From the NCBI GenBank assembly GCA_029936425.1, contig JAPYSU010000007.1:62001-126000 (forward strand): 64,000 nt of DNA. The letters run 5' to 3'. The stretch is from Litorimonas sp. Its GTDB lineage: Bacteria; Pseudomonadota; Alphaproteobacteria; Caulobacterales; Maricaulaceae. This document shows positions 33,964 through 42,991 of the stretch, piece after piece; positions within the stretch are counted from its first letter, which is position 1, and every line of letters starts with the position of its first letter. The notes beneath the pieces are model-generated. The model was given only the letters and a program-made list of their open reading frames with translations, was not told the origin of the DNA and did no database searches. The position numbers and the translations under genes are program-made.

Positions 33964-34399
33964 GACCAATGCTTCCAGCAGCGCAGCTGTCGATGATAGC
34001 AAGAAAACCACTTCGGCCCCTGCCCCGCGAGTTTCTTCGGCGCCGTCTATTTTGGGGCGGGACCTGATTATTACAGGCGATCTTAAAACAGATGGCGATG
34101 TCCAGATTGATGGCCGGGTTGACGGCAATGTTCATGCGGGAAACATCACCATTGGAGAACAAGGCATTATAAACGGCAAAGTCGTTGCCAAAAGCGTCCA
34201 TGTGCGCGGGAAAATAACGGGTAAAGTGGATGCTGGGTCAATTGAGCTCGCCGAAACGGCAAATGTTCAGGCAGACCTTGTTCAAGATCAGCTCATGATC
34301 GCCAACGGAGCCTTTTTTGATGGAAAATGCGCTCGAAAGACAGCTCCCAGTACGAAAACTGCAGAGCCCGTAAAATCAGCTCAGAAAAAAGCAAGTTAA
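33953..34399 (+). CDS. Bactofilin
   Basis: A 148-residue protein with a central right-handed beta-helix of about 95 residues made of short repeats (DLIITGDLKTDGDVQIDG, GKVVAKSVHVRGKI, ADLVQDQLMIANGAFFDG), flanked by disordered ends with basic Lys-rich tails. Bactofilins polymerise into filaments without nucleotides and recruit wall enzymes. The start lies inside the end of the M23 peptidase gene, implying coupled production of filament and enzyme. Confidence 0.95.
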   Translation: MFNKTNASSSAAVDDSKKTTSAPAPRVSSAPSILGRDLIITGDLKTDGDVQIDGRVDGNVHAGNITIGEQGIINGKVVAKSVHVRGKITGKVDAGSIELAETANVQADLVQDQLMIANGAFFDGKCARKTAPSTKTAEPVKSAQKKAS

Positions 34400-34439
34400 G
34401 TCAGGTCTTTTTAATTCGCCCTTCAGGCCCGCAAAAATT

Positions 34440-34462
34440 AGCCGCCTCAGGGTGGCTTTTTT
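34440..34462 (+). terminator. Intrinsic terminator after the bactofilin gene
   Basis: AGCCGCC (34440-34446) pairs with GGTGGCT (34451-34457, one G-U pair) around TCAG, followed by six T. It reaches into the stop codon of the converging prfB gene. Confidence 0.75.
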
Positions 34463-35580
34463 ATGCGCCTGCGTCTTCCCCGGAGTTTACCTTGGCCGAT
34501 AGCGCCGCCGCCATAAACGGGTCTAGCTTTCCATCCAGAACGCCAGACGTATCAGACGTCTCAATACCTGTGCGGAGATCCTTCACCATTTGATAGGGCT
34601 GTAAGACATAAGATCGAATTTGGTGTCCCCACCCGATATCTGATTTGTTATCAGCCTGAGCTTGAGCGGCAGCTTCCCTCTCCTGCAGTTCCTTTTCATA
34701 GAGACGAGCCCGCAGCATATCCCAGGCTTGCGACCGGTTTTTATGCTGACTTCGGTCATTCTGGCACTGCACAACGATGCCTGTTGGTTCATGCGTAATC
34801 CGAACCGCAGAATCGGTTTTATTGACGTGCTGTCCCCCTGCACCGGATGCGCGGTAGGTATCGACACGGCAGTCGCTTTCATTGATCTCTATCTCTATGG
34901 AATCGTCAACTTCCGGGTAGACCCAAACTGAGGCAAAACTGGTATGCCGTCGGGCGGAGCTGTCATAAGGCGATATCCGTACAAGGCGGTGAACACCCGA
35001 CTCTGTTTTCAGCCAACCAAAAGCGTTGTGTCCCTTCACCTTGATGGTTGCCGACTTGATCCCGGCGCCGTCGCCGTCCTCATGTTCAATCACATCAACT
35101 TTCATATTGCGGGAATTGGCCCAGCGGGAATACATCCGCAGCACCAGTTCGGCCCAGTCCTGCGCCTCGGTTCCGCCGGCCCCGGGGTGAATTTCAATAA
35201 AGCAATCATTGGCATCGGCTTCCCCGGAAAGCAGGGCTTCCAGCTCAGCTTCGGCCGCTTTTTCCTTAACAGCCGCCAAAGCTTTCGCCGCCGCCTCAAA
35301 CATCTCTTCATCGTCATCCATCTCGGCCAATTCGGCCAGTTCGACATTGTCAGACAGGTCAGTTTCAAGCTTTTGGATGGAGTCAAAAGCGCTTTCAAGA
35401 CGCGCGCGCTCCTGCATAAGTGTTTGAGCTTTTTGAGGATCATCCCAGAAGGATTGCTCCTCTGCCAGGGCGTTTAATTCGGCTAGACGATGTTCGGATG
35501 GCTCCCAGTCAAAGACGCCTCCTCAGCAGCTCTATAGACTGCTCGATTTCAGTTTTCATTTGAGAAATATCAGCACGCAT
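34461..35580 (-). CDS. prfB: Peptide chain release factor 2, with programmed +1 frameshift
   Basis: The gene is in two frames: ATG 35580 to CTT 35512, where an in-frame TGA (35509-35511) follows, then GAC 35510 to the stop at 34461. Joined this way it gives 372 residues, the expected RF2 length. An AGGAGG ribosome-like sequence lies three bases before CTTTGAC, the classic autoregulatory frameshift site. Later features are SPYDSSARRHTSF (stop codon recognition region, SPY for the E. coli SPF) and GAGGQHVNKT with the GGQ peptide-release motif. RF2 reads UGA and UAA. The gene lies directly downstream of the PBP1A gene. Confidence 0.96.
35507..35524 (-). promoter_or_regulatory. prfB programmed frameshift signal
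   Basis: On the minus strand AGGAGG, a three-base spacer and CTTTGAC reproduce the known RF2 feedback signal. When RF2 is scarce the ribosome slips +1 from CTT and reads GAC instead of terminating at TGA. Confidence 0.93.
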
Positions 35581-35594
35581 GACGGTCAAATACC

Positions 35595-38345
35595 TTAATA
35601 TATGCCATCGTCAATAGTATCCGGTTCTGACTCTTCAGTCACTGGAAACGGGTCATTTTCATCCGTTTCCGGCTGAGGCGCCGACTGAAAAGGCTCTCCA
35701 GACTCGTCCTCGACGAATTCTCCTAGGGAGTCCTCTTCACTGGGCGATATCACTCTTTCGTTTCTTTGTTCCTGCCTGTAATTTGTCAGCGTGTCAGACC
35801 CGCTGCCAACCCGGATAGAGGACGACAAGCCGCCAATTTTCGGGCCTGTTCCGGGCTTGAAAGCTTCCAGAATAAAATTCGGCGCACCGATATAAGAGCT
35901 TTCGCCTGTGTCTCTGTTAACCGGCGAAAGCGTCACGCCTTCGGGAATACGAAATGGGACTGGAGACGTGCCTTCCAATGCGTCTTCCATGAAGTCTTTA
36001 AAGATTGGCACAGCCGCAGAGCTGCCCGTTTCATTCGCCATGGATTCAGGGTTATCCATTCCGACATAAACACCCACCACGAGATCAGGAGAAAAACCCA
36101 TAAACCAGGCATCCTTGGACTCATTGGTCGTTCCTGTTTTACCGCCTAATGGGCGCCCAAGGCTACGGACAGAACCGCCCGTACCGTTCTCCACCACGCC
36201 CTGCATCATATACGTAATTTGATACGCTGTGACGGGATCAATAATCTGAGGCCGCATATCCGGCAATTCCGGGGGCGCTTCGCCCTCATACTCTTCCTGC
36301 TGGCAAGAGGTGCACTGAATATCATCGTGAACAAATATTGTCTTACCGGTTCCATCCTGAACGCGGTCCAAAATAGTCGGCGTAATCGCTTTCCCGCCAT
36401 TGATCATTTCTGAATAGGCTGTGGCGAGTTCCAACAGCGTCGTCTCTCCGGCCCCTAAAGCCCAGGCAAGTTCAGGTTGCGGATTATCGTAAATGCCGAA
36501 ACGCTTGCTGATATCCATAATCGGCTGCATTCCAATGTCATTGGCGAGTCGAACTGTCATGGCATTCCGGGATTTTTCCAGCCCCAAACGTAGTGTGCTC
36601 AAGCCATAAAACTTCCCGGCATTATAGTTTGAAGGTTTATAATAACGCTCACAAGCACCGCGAGAGGCCGACTGGCCAGTGGAGCCCGCGTCCCTGTCTT
36701 CGCTATTTTGGCGAAGTTCCAATTGTCCGGATTCGTTTTCTTCGCAGTTCACATCATTTCGTTCGATCACGAATGGGGCGTCCAGAACCTTGCTTGAAGG
36801 CGTGTAACCGTTTTCCAAAGCTGCCGCATAAACAAAGGGCTTGAAAGCAGACCCGGGCTGACGGTTTGCCTGAGTTGCGCGGTTAAATTGGCTCTGCTCA
36901 AAACTGTAACCACCTATCAAGGCCAAAACACGGCCCGTATGCGGATCCATGGCAATCAGGCCGCCATTGACTTTAGGCACTTGGCGCAAATTATATTCAT
37001 TCGTCTCATCTTTGCGTTGAACCAATATGATATCGCCCCTGGAAACCACATCCGCAACAGATGTGGGCTTAGAACCATAGCGACCATTTGGAAGGGCCTT
37101 CCCTGCCCAAGCAATGTCCTTGAGGAACATTTGACCTCGTACGTCCTCCTCTGGCTTATCCTCAACCTCTTGAACCGACGGAGTTTCCTCTCCTTCTATT
37201 TCGGCCTCTTCAACTTCTGGCGGTGCAAATCCAAGTTCAGCCTTATTTTCACTCACGTCCAGAACTAAGGCGACGCGCCAGTCTTCGACATCTTTCGGCC
37301 CCTCATACTCACTGAGGCGGGTTTTCCAGTCGTCCAAACTTTCCCAATTTGTCAGGGGACCACGATAGCCATGGCGGCGATCAAACATCTCTAATCCACG
37401 GCGGAGCGCGCGGCGCCCATTGAGCTGCATAGACGTGTCCAGCGTCGTCCGGATGGATAATCCCCCGGTATAAAGTTCATCGTAGCCATAGAGCTGCGAA
37501 ATCTGTTTTCTCGCCTCTTCCACAAAATATTCCGCCGCCAGATATTCTTCGCCCTCCAGGCGATCGGTCAAAACAATATCGGTCGCCTTAGCGGCTTCAC
37601 CTTCTTCCTTTGTGGCATAGCCATCTTCTACCATTCGATTGATGACGTAGGCCCGACGATTAAGCGCCCGCTCTTTTTTCACTGGATCATGAATTTGGTA
37701 ATTTGACGGGGCTTTCGGCAATACAGCCAGATACGCCATCTCGGCCACTGTCAGATCTTTCATCGGTTTCCCGAAATAATTCAGAGACGCCGCCGCCACG
37801 CCGTAAGCGCCCCGACCAAAATAGATATCGTTGAGATAGAGCTCCAAGATTTGATCCTTGCTCATCGCCTTTTCTATGCGCCGGGCGATGACAACTTCGC
37901 GGATTTTTCGGTCAATATTTCTTTGATTTCCAACCAAAAAGTTTTTCGCAACTTGCTGAGTCAGCGTAGAGCCGCCCTCCAGGCGCCTGTCATTGAGAAC
38001 ATGACCGACATTTGCAATCATTGCGCGGGCAAAACCCCGTTCATCGAAACCATCATGCGTGTAAAAACGCTGGTCTTCTGCGGCGACAAAAGCGTGCTGA
38101 AGCTGGAGCGGAACACTCTCAATGGGCACAAAAACCCGCGCCTCTGTCCGGAACTCGCTGATAAGTTTTCCGTCCCCGGCATGAACCCGCGACATTACTG
38201 GCGGTTTGTACTCTTTCAAGACTTCCAATGTCGGCAAATCTTTTGTGGCTTTCACCACATAGACAAAGGCGAAAATGCCCAGAGCAACGGCCAAACCGAA
38301 ACCTAAGGCAAATAACCATTTCAATATGCGGAGGAATTTAGTCAT
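35595..38345 (-). CDS. mrcA: Penicillin-binding protein 1A (bifunctional class A PBP)
   Basis: A 916-residue membrane protein: one N-terminal helix (about 8-31), glycosyltransferase domain (AAEDQRFYTHDG with catalytic Glu, GGSTLTQQVAKN, KIREVVIARRIEK), OB-like region, and transpeptidase domain with SxxK (QPGSAFKP), SxN (SRNAMT) and KTG (GKTGTTNES). It polymerises and cross-links peptidoglycan. An insertion with a Cys pair (IQCTSCQQ) and acidic stretch lies in the transpeptidase domain. The C-terminus is acidic and disordered. The amidase gene precedes it by 143 bases and prfB follows. Confidence 0.96.
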   Translation of the reverse strand: MTKFLRILKWLFALGFGLAVALGIFAFVYVVKATKDLPTLEVLKEYKPPVMSRVHAGDGKLISEFRTEARVFVPIESVPLQLQHAFVAAEDQRFYTHDGFDERGFARAMIANVGHVLNDRRLEGGSTLTQQVAKNFLVGNQRNIDRKIREVVIARRIEKAMSKDQILELYLNDIYFGRGAYGVAAASLNYFGKPMKDLTVAEMAYLAVLPKAPSNYQIHDPVKKERALNRRAYVINRMVEDGYATKEEGEAAKATDIVLTDRLEGEEYLAAEYFVEEARKQISQLYGYDELYTGGLSIRTTLDTSMQLNGRRALRRGLEMFDRRHGYRGPLTNWESLDDWKTRLSEYEGPKDVEDWRVALVLDVSENKAELGFAPPEVEEAEIEGEETPSVQEVEDKPEEDVRGQMFLKDIAWAGKALPNGRYGSKPTSVADVVSRGDIILVQRKDETNEYNLRQVPKVNGGLIAMDPHTGRVLALIGGYSFEQSQFNRATQANRQPGSAFKPFVYAAALENGYTPSSKVLDAPFVIERNDVNCEENESGQLELRQNSEDRDAGSTGQSASRGACERYYKPSNYNAGKFYGLSTLRLGLEKSRNAMTVRLANDIGMQPIMDISKRFGIYDNPQPELAWALGAGETTLLELATAYSEMINGGKAITPTILDRVQDGTGKTIFVHDDIQCTSCQQEEYEGEAPPELPDMRPQIIDPVTAYQITYMMQGVVENGTGGSVRSLGRPLGGKTGTTNESKDAWFMGFSPDLVVGVYVGMDNPESMANETGSSAAVPIFKDFMEDALEGTSPVPFRIPEGVTLSPVNRDTGESSYIGAPNFILEAFKPGTGPKIGGLSSSIRVGSGSDTLTNYRQEQRNERVISPSEEDSLGEFVEDESGEPFQSAPQPETDENDPFPVTEESEPDTIDDGIY

Positions 38346-38488
38346 AAACAGCCAGTTACCCTTCGAATCAGCCTATACTTTGATGACCAATTCTGTCGAA
38401 TGTAAGACATTAATGTGAGAGATTGAAGGCGCAATTATATTCTTCAGTCAGCCGCGCAGCCTTCGCTGTTAACCTCACTCTGGCGAAG

Positions 38489-39412
38489 CTACTGATTTTC
38501 TAAAAAGTACCGGTCAATTGAGGTCACAACGGAGCGCATCATTTTATCCCGATGGGACGGCTTAAGAAGCAGGCTTTCATCCTGTGCATTGGAGAGAAAA
38601 CCGAGTTCCAACAAAACAGCCGGGACATCTGGGGCCAAAAGGACAAAATACCCCGCCCGCCGGTGCGAATTTCCCACCAAGTGGGTGGCGCCGGAAAGCT
38701 CCGAGAGAAGAATGTCTGCAAACTGCTCTGACTGGCTTTCCGTTTTACGTTGAGCAAGATCTACAAGAATATCTCCGACCGGATCAGACTGCTTCGACAA
38801 ATCGACATCCATGATCCAGTTCTGGGAATTACTGACAAGTGTTTTTGAACGCCCCCTGGCGCGATCCGCCAGCGTGTAGACAGAGGCGCCGCGGGCGTTT
38901 TTACTGCCTGCGCTATCGGCATGAATGGAAATGAACAAATCCGCCCCGCCTTCTCTGGCCAGCCGTAATCGCAGGTCGTGGTCGACATAGACATCCCTGT
39001 CTCGCGTCATCCTGACGTCATATCGTCCCGTGCTCTCAAGCATTGTCTTAAGCGTTGCCGAAGCCTGACTCGTGAGAGTTTTTTCATAAGTGCCCTTTGT
39101 TCCGATCGCGCCCGGATCCCGGCCCCCATGCCCTGCATCAATAAATATGACAGGCTTACGGCTGATGCCACGGCTAGCAATCGCCCTGTTGAGATGCGGC
39201 GCCAGACGAGGATAAGGCGTTGTGGATTTAAAGTATCGAGGCTCAGTTACCACGGGAGCGGTGCGCGGAAGCGATGATTCCACAGCCGGATTCGAAAGCG
39301 AAGGTTTTACCCGCGGGGTCACATTAGGACCGGCACAAGCCGAAAGAGGCAAGACCATCATGACGGCGGGAATCAGTCCCAAAGTGGCGAGAGCTTTGCG
39401 CAGGCGTTTCAT
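38489..39412 (-). CDS. N-acetylmuramoyl-L-alanine amidase (Amidase_3), probable lipoprotein
   Basis: A 307-residue protein. The signal peptide ends in LPLSAC, a good lipobox, so it is probably lipid-anchored. After a short linker the Amidase_3 domain runs from about residue 88: IDAGHGGRDPGAIG (zinc His), YEKTLTSQ, ISIHADS (His) and the catalytic region VPAVLLELGFLSNAQDE (Glu). It cuts the peptide from MurNAc during daughter cell separation. Unlike typical AmiC it has no AMIN targeting domain. It is divergent from rne, as is common in alphaproteobacteria. Confidence 0.92.
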   Translation of the reverse strand: MKRLRKALATLGLIPAVMMVLPLSACAGPNVTPRVKPSLSNPAVESSLPRTAPVVTEPRYFKSTTPYPRLAPHLNRAIASRGISRKPVIFIDAGHGGRDPGAIGTKGTYEKTLTSQASATLKTMLESTGRYDVRMTRDRDVYVDHDLRLRLAREGGADLFISIHADSAGSKNARGASVYTLADRARGRSKTLVSNSQNWIMDVDLSKQSDPVGDILVDLAQRKTESQSEQFADILLSELSGATHLVGNSHRRAGYFVLLAPDVPAVLLELGFLSNAQDESLLLKPSHRDKMMRSVVTSIDRYFLENQ

Positions 39413-39842
39413 AACGTCTTTCTTACGGAGTAGGATGAATAAACTCTTACATCTTCTGATTAATCCGTCAGTTTAAACATCGGTAAAGTTATGTTCACCG
39501 TCATGAACATGAAATAGGCTTTGCAAACCGTTTTAATATGGGGCAAAGATGGAGTCAGATAAGAACGGCACCGACACATTCGTCGCAAGGTGCGGATCCC
39601 TTTTTTGGCCCTCCCCCTGTCCCTATCTTGTCCACGCAGACAGCATATATTGTGCGGAATGTCTGCTACACAGAGAGTTTTGATGCACGCAGGTAAGTTC
39701 AATATGACGCAGTCCCGGCCCGATGACCCGAAAGGTCAGGCAGGAATGTCTTTGCGCGCTTTTTCACCCTATTTCATTAATCATTTGCAGCCCCTCTTGC
39801 CGCCTGAAAGGCCCATAAGAGCGAGGCGCAACGGAGTTTTCC
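39413..39842. other. 430-base intergenic region between amidase gene and rne
   Basis: It must hold the divergent promoters of the amidase gene and rne, and probably a long rne leader. I find no credible gene in it; the frames present are short and lack ribosome sites. A weak GCACC/GGTGC pairing occurs near 39570-39594 followed by six T, which could be a leader structure. The rne ribosome site CGGAG lies at its right end. Confidence 0.5.
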
Positions 39843-42800
39843 ATGTCAAAGAAAATGTTAATCGACGCCTCCCACCCGGAAGAAACGCGCGTCGTCATTG
39901 TCGATCACAACCGAGTTGAGGAACTCGATTTTGAGAGCCGTAACAAGCGTCAGCTGCGCGGCAATGTCTATCTCGCCCGCGTCACGCGGGTAGAGCCCTC
40001 CCTTCAGGCCGCCTTTATTGAATATGGCGGGAATCGTCACGGTTTCCTTGCGTTTTCCGAAATCCATCCGGACTATTACCAGATTCCTTATGAAGATCGC
40101 ATGGCGATTCTCGAAGAGGAAGAGGAACACAGTTCGAAAGAAGATGACGCAGACTCTGACAATGGCGATTCTGGCGATGTCGAACGCGACGAAAATGTCG
40201 ACCCTGATGTTCATGACGCCGCAGATGAAAACGATGCCGAAGTTGCGGATGAACAGGCCAAAGTGGCCAGCACTCGCCGCAAGCGCATTTCCCGTCGCCG
40301 TTATAAAATCCAGGAAGTTATAAAACGCGGTCAGATTATCCTTGTGCAGGCCGTCAAAGAGGAGCGCGGCAATAAAGGCGCGGCCATGACAACCTATCTG
40401 TCCCTGGCCGGACGCTACTGCGTTCTCATGCCTAACACCCCACGGGGCGGCGGCATTTCCCGCAAAATTTCCAATGGGTCGGATCGTAAACGCCTGAAAT
40501 CCGTCATGGGGGATTTGGATGTTCCTCAAGGGATGGGCGTCATCGTCAGAACGGCTGGTGCCAAGCGCACCAAAGCCGAGATCAAACGCGACTACGAGTA
40601 TTTATCCCGTCTATGGGGAGATATTCGTGAGACCACGCTGAAATCCATAGCCCCTGCCCTCATCCATGAAGAGGGTAATCTGGTCAAACGCTCCATTCGC
40701 GATCTCTATAATAAAGACATCGATGAGGTTCTGGTCGAAGGTGAAGAGGCCTACAAAACAGCTAAAGCCTTCATCAAAATGCTCATGCCGAGTCACGCCA
40801 AATTCGTGAAACAATATAAAGAGGAAATCCCTCTCTTCCTCCGCTATAATGCGGAAAGCCAGATTGAAAATAGTCTGTCCCCGCTCGTTCAGCTTAAATC
40901 CGGCGGATATCTTGTTATTCACCCCACAGAAGCCCTGGTCTCAGTCGACGTGAACTCAGGCCGCTCCACGAAAGAGCGCAATGTGGAACGCACCGCGCTC
41001 AAGACCAATCTGGAAGCGGCAGAAGAAGTCGCGCGCCAAATGCGTCTTCGGGATTTGGCCGGCCTTATTGTTATCGACTTTATCGATATGGACGAAAATA
41101 AGAACAATCGATCCGTCGAACGCAAGATGAAAGACTCTCTGTCGCAAGACCGGGCGCGCATCCAGACCAGCCGAATTTCTCAATTCGGTCTGATGGAAAT
41201 TTCGCGTCAACGCCGCCGTCGTAGTCTTCTGGAAGGCTCTACAACACCTTGCCCGCATTGCGCAGGCGTTGGCCGGAAGCGGACAGTGGAAAGTAGTGCC
41301 TTGGCCGCCATTCGCGCTGTGGAAGAAACCGCGGCACGCGGCGAAGCTCAGCGCATCCGCCTGAAAGTCTCTCCGGATGTCGCCTTTTACCTCGTTAATG
41401 AGAAACGCGATCTTTTGACTCAGGTTGATCAGGATATGGGGGTCTTCACAGAAGTTCTCGCTGATGATGAGCTTATCCGTCCGCATTATGAAATTGAAGT
41501 CCTCGAGAAAAAGAGCCGGAAAGGCCCGGATCCACTCGACGAAATCGAAAAAGAGTTCAGGCAACAACGTCAGAAGTCGCAAAATGCGCCGAAAAAGCAG
41601 TCTGCAAAATCAAAAGACACCGATGACTCTGATGAAGATGAAGATTCTGACGAAGAGTCTAAGAGCAAAGAGGAATCCTCTGATAACTCAGACGAGAAAC
41701 GCTCAGGGCGCCGACGGAGCCGTCGCGGGCGTCGCGGCGGCCGGGGTCGTTCACGGTTGCGGGATGAAAATCAGAAAGAGGACAACTCTAACGAAAACGC
41801 TTCAGACACATCCAAAGACAAAAAATCTGAGTCAGATAAGTCTGACAAGGATACGTCTGGGGAAACGCCTGATGGCTTGGAAGTCATCGATCCAAAATCA
41901 GAAAGTGAGAGCAAGCCTAAGTCGCGCCGACGCCGCGCGACCCGTAAAGCGCCAACCCGAAAATCCGGTGATGAAAAGGCAGAGTCAGAGGCGCCAGACC
42001 AGAGCGGTTCATCAGACAAAAGCTCTGGGGGCACAGACGCTAAAGATTCGTCCAAAGACGGAGCAAAGGCCAAATCTCGCTCCAGCCGTCGTCGTAAAGC
42101 GCCTTCAAAAGCTTCATCTACGCAAGCCAAGTCCGAAGCCGCACCTGATTCAAACAATAAATCGGACTCTACCAAAGAGTCTGATCTGAAACAGGAAGAG
42201 AAGAGCGCGAAAAAGCCAAGCTCAGCCGCTAGCGGCAGACGCCGGGCGGCTCCGCCTCGTAAACCCAAAGCGGAAGACGAGGTCAAAACGCCGGCAAAAG
42301 CGAAGCGGAGCCGTAAGGCCCCTGCCAAAAAGGACGAAGACGCTGTTTCAGAAGCGAAAGCCAAGCCAGCTCGTAAACGCAAAGCGCCCGCGAAAAAGAC
42401 GGAGGCTTCTGCCAAAGAGGACACTACCTCAAAATCCGAGCCGTCTAAATCCAGTTCACGGCGCCGCGCGGCCCCAAAAAAGGAAGCCTCAAAAATAGCA
42501 GAGACCTCCTCTGATGTGACCGATGAGAAAAAACAAAGTCCTAAGAAAGCCGCTGCGAAAAAGGCGCCGGCTAAGAAGCGCGCGCCGTCAAAAAGCGCTT
42601 CTAAAACTAAGCCTGAAGAGACTTCTGCGGTCGAATCAAAGCCGAGCAGACGTCGCGCAGCTCCGAAGAAAAGTGCCGAGTCGACGAGCAAAAGCTCCCG
42701 GACACGCAAGGCCCCTTCAAAGAAGGCAGCAACGGCGACAGCCGACTCTAAATCCGAACCTGAGCCTGTGCATTCAGCGCCTGAAAATAACTCCGCTGTT

Positions 42801-42884
42801 GATACAGGCTCGACAAAAAACTCTGCAAAACCGGATAGTTCCAGCAAGAAAAAGAAGCGTGGGTGGTTCGGCCTGAAACGCTAA
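39843..42884 (+). CDS. rne: Ribonuclease E
   Basis: A 1013-residue endoribonuclease. The S1 domain (about 35-165) is split by an acidic insertion of about 70 residues (EEEEEHSS to ADEQAK), typical of alphaproteobacterial RNase E. The catalytic region has VSVDVNSGRST (about 367-377) and LIVIDFIDMDENKN (about 408-421), and the zinc link is CPHC near 470. From about residue 570 the tail is disordered: acidic, then an RGG-like patch, then Lys/Ala/Ser/Arg repeats (RRRAAPKK, RKAPAKK), ending KKKKRGWFGLKR. It initiates mRNA decay and rRNA/tRNA processing and scaffolds a degradosome. Confidence 0.96.
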   Translation: MSKKMLIDASHPEETRVVIVDHNRVEELDFESRNKRQLRGNVYLARVTRVEPSLQAAFIEYGGNRHGFLAFSEIHPDYYQIPYEDRMAILEEEEEHSSKEDDADSDNGDSGDVERDENVDPDVHDAADENDAEVADEQAKVASTRRKRISRRRYKIQEVIKRGQIILVQAVKEERGNKGAAMTTYLSLAGRYCVLMPNTPRGGGISRKISNGSDRKRLKSVMGDLDVPQGMGVIVRTAGAKRTKAEIKRDYEYLSRLWGDIRETTLKSIAPALIHEEGNLVKRSIRDLYNKDIDEVLVEGEEAYKTAKAFIKMLMPSHAKFVKQYKEEIPLFLRYNAESQIENSLSPLVQLKSGGYLVIHPTEALVSVDVNSGRSTKERNVERTALKTNLEAAEEVARQMRLRDLAGLIVIDFIDMDENKNNRSVERKMKDSLSQDRARIQTSRISQFGLMEISRQRRRRSLLEGSTTPCPHCAGVGRKRTVESSALAAIRAVEETAARGEAQRIRLKVSPDVAFYLVNEKRDLLTQVDQDMGVFTEVLADDELIRPHYEIEVLEKKSRKGPDPLDEIEKEFRQQRQKSQNAPKKQSAKSKDTDDSDEDEDSDEESKSKEESSDNSDEKRSGRRRSRRGRRGGRGRSRLRDENQKEDNSNENASDTSKDKKSESDKSDKDTSGETPDGLEVIDPKSESESKPKSRRRRATRKAPTRKSGDEKAESEAPDQSGSSDKSSGGTDAKDSSKDGAKAKSRSSRRRKAPSKASSTQAKSEAAPDSNNKSDSTKESDLKQEEKSAKKPSSAASGRRRAAPPRKPKAEDEVKTPAKAKRSRKAPAKKDEDAVSEAKAKPARKRKAPAKKTEASAKEDTTSKSEPSKSSSRRRAAPKKEASKIAETSSDVTDEKKQSPKKAAAKKAPAKKRAPSKSASKTKPEETSAVESKPSRRRAAPKKSAESTSKSSRTRKAPSKKAATATADSKSEPEPVHSAPENNSAVDTGSTKNSAKPDSSSKKKKRGWFGLKR

Positions 42885-42921
42885 ATTTCTGGTGATCGCA
42901 GAGTAAGGCGGTCACTGCTAT

Positions 42922-42937
42922 GTTACGCCTGCGTAAC
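42922..42937. promoter_or_regulatory. Perfect palindrome GTTACGC-CT-GCGTAAC
   Basis: Seven-base arms with a two-base centre, in the gap between rne and the M48 gene. Short spacing favours a protein-binding site over a hairpin. The binder is unknown. Confidence 0.45.
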
Positions 42938-42943
42938 TTGACG

Positions 42944-42979
42944 GAGTCACAAGGCTTTGAAAAACTCTGCTTGTGACTC
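42944..42979 (+). promoter_or_regulatory. Strong hairpin before the M48 peptidase ribosome site
   Basis: GAGTCACAAG (42944-42953) and CTTGTGACTC (42970-42979) form a perfect 10-bp stem with a 16-base loop. No T-run follows; instead the ribosome site AAGGA begins immediately. It may be an RNA-processing or translation control element in an rne-M48 transcript. Confidence 0.55.
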
Positions 42980-42991
42980 AAAGGAAAATGT

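Noticed and set aside
41771..42847. 358-codon open frame opposite the rne tail
   Set aside because: It mirrors the Lys/Ser/Ala/Arg-rich repeat codons of RNase E and its product is low-complexity with no ribosome site; a shadow.
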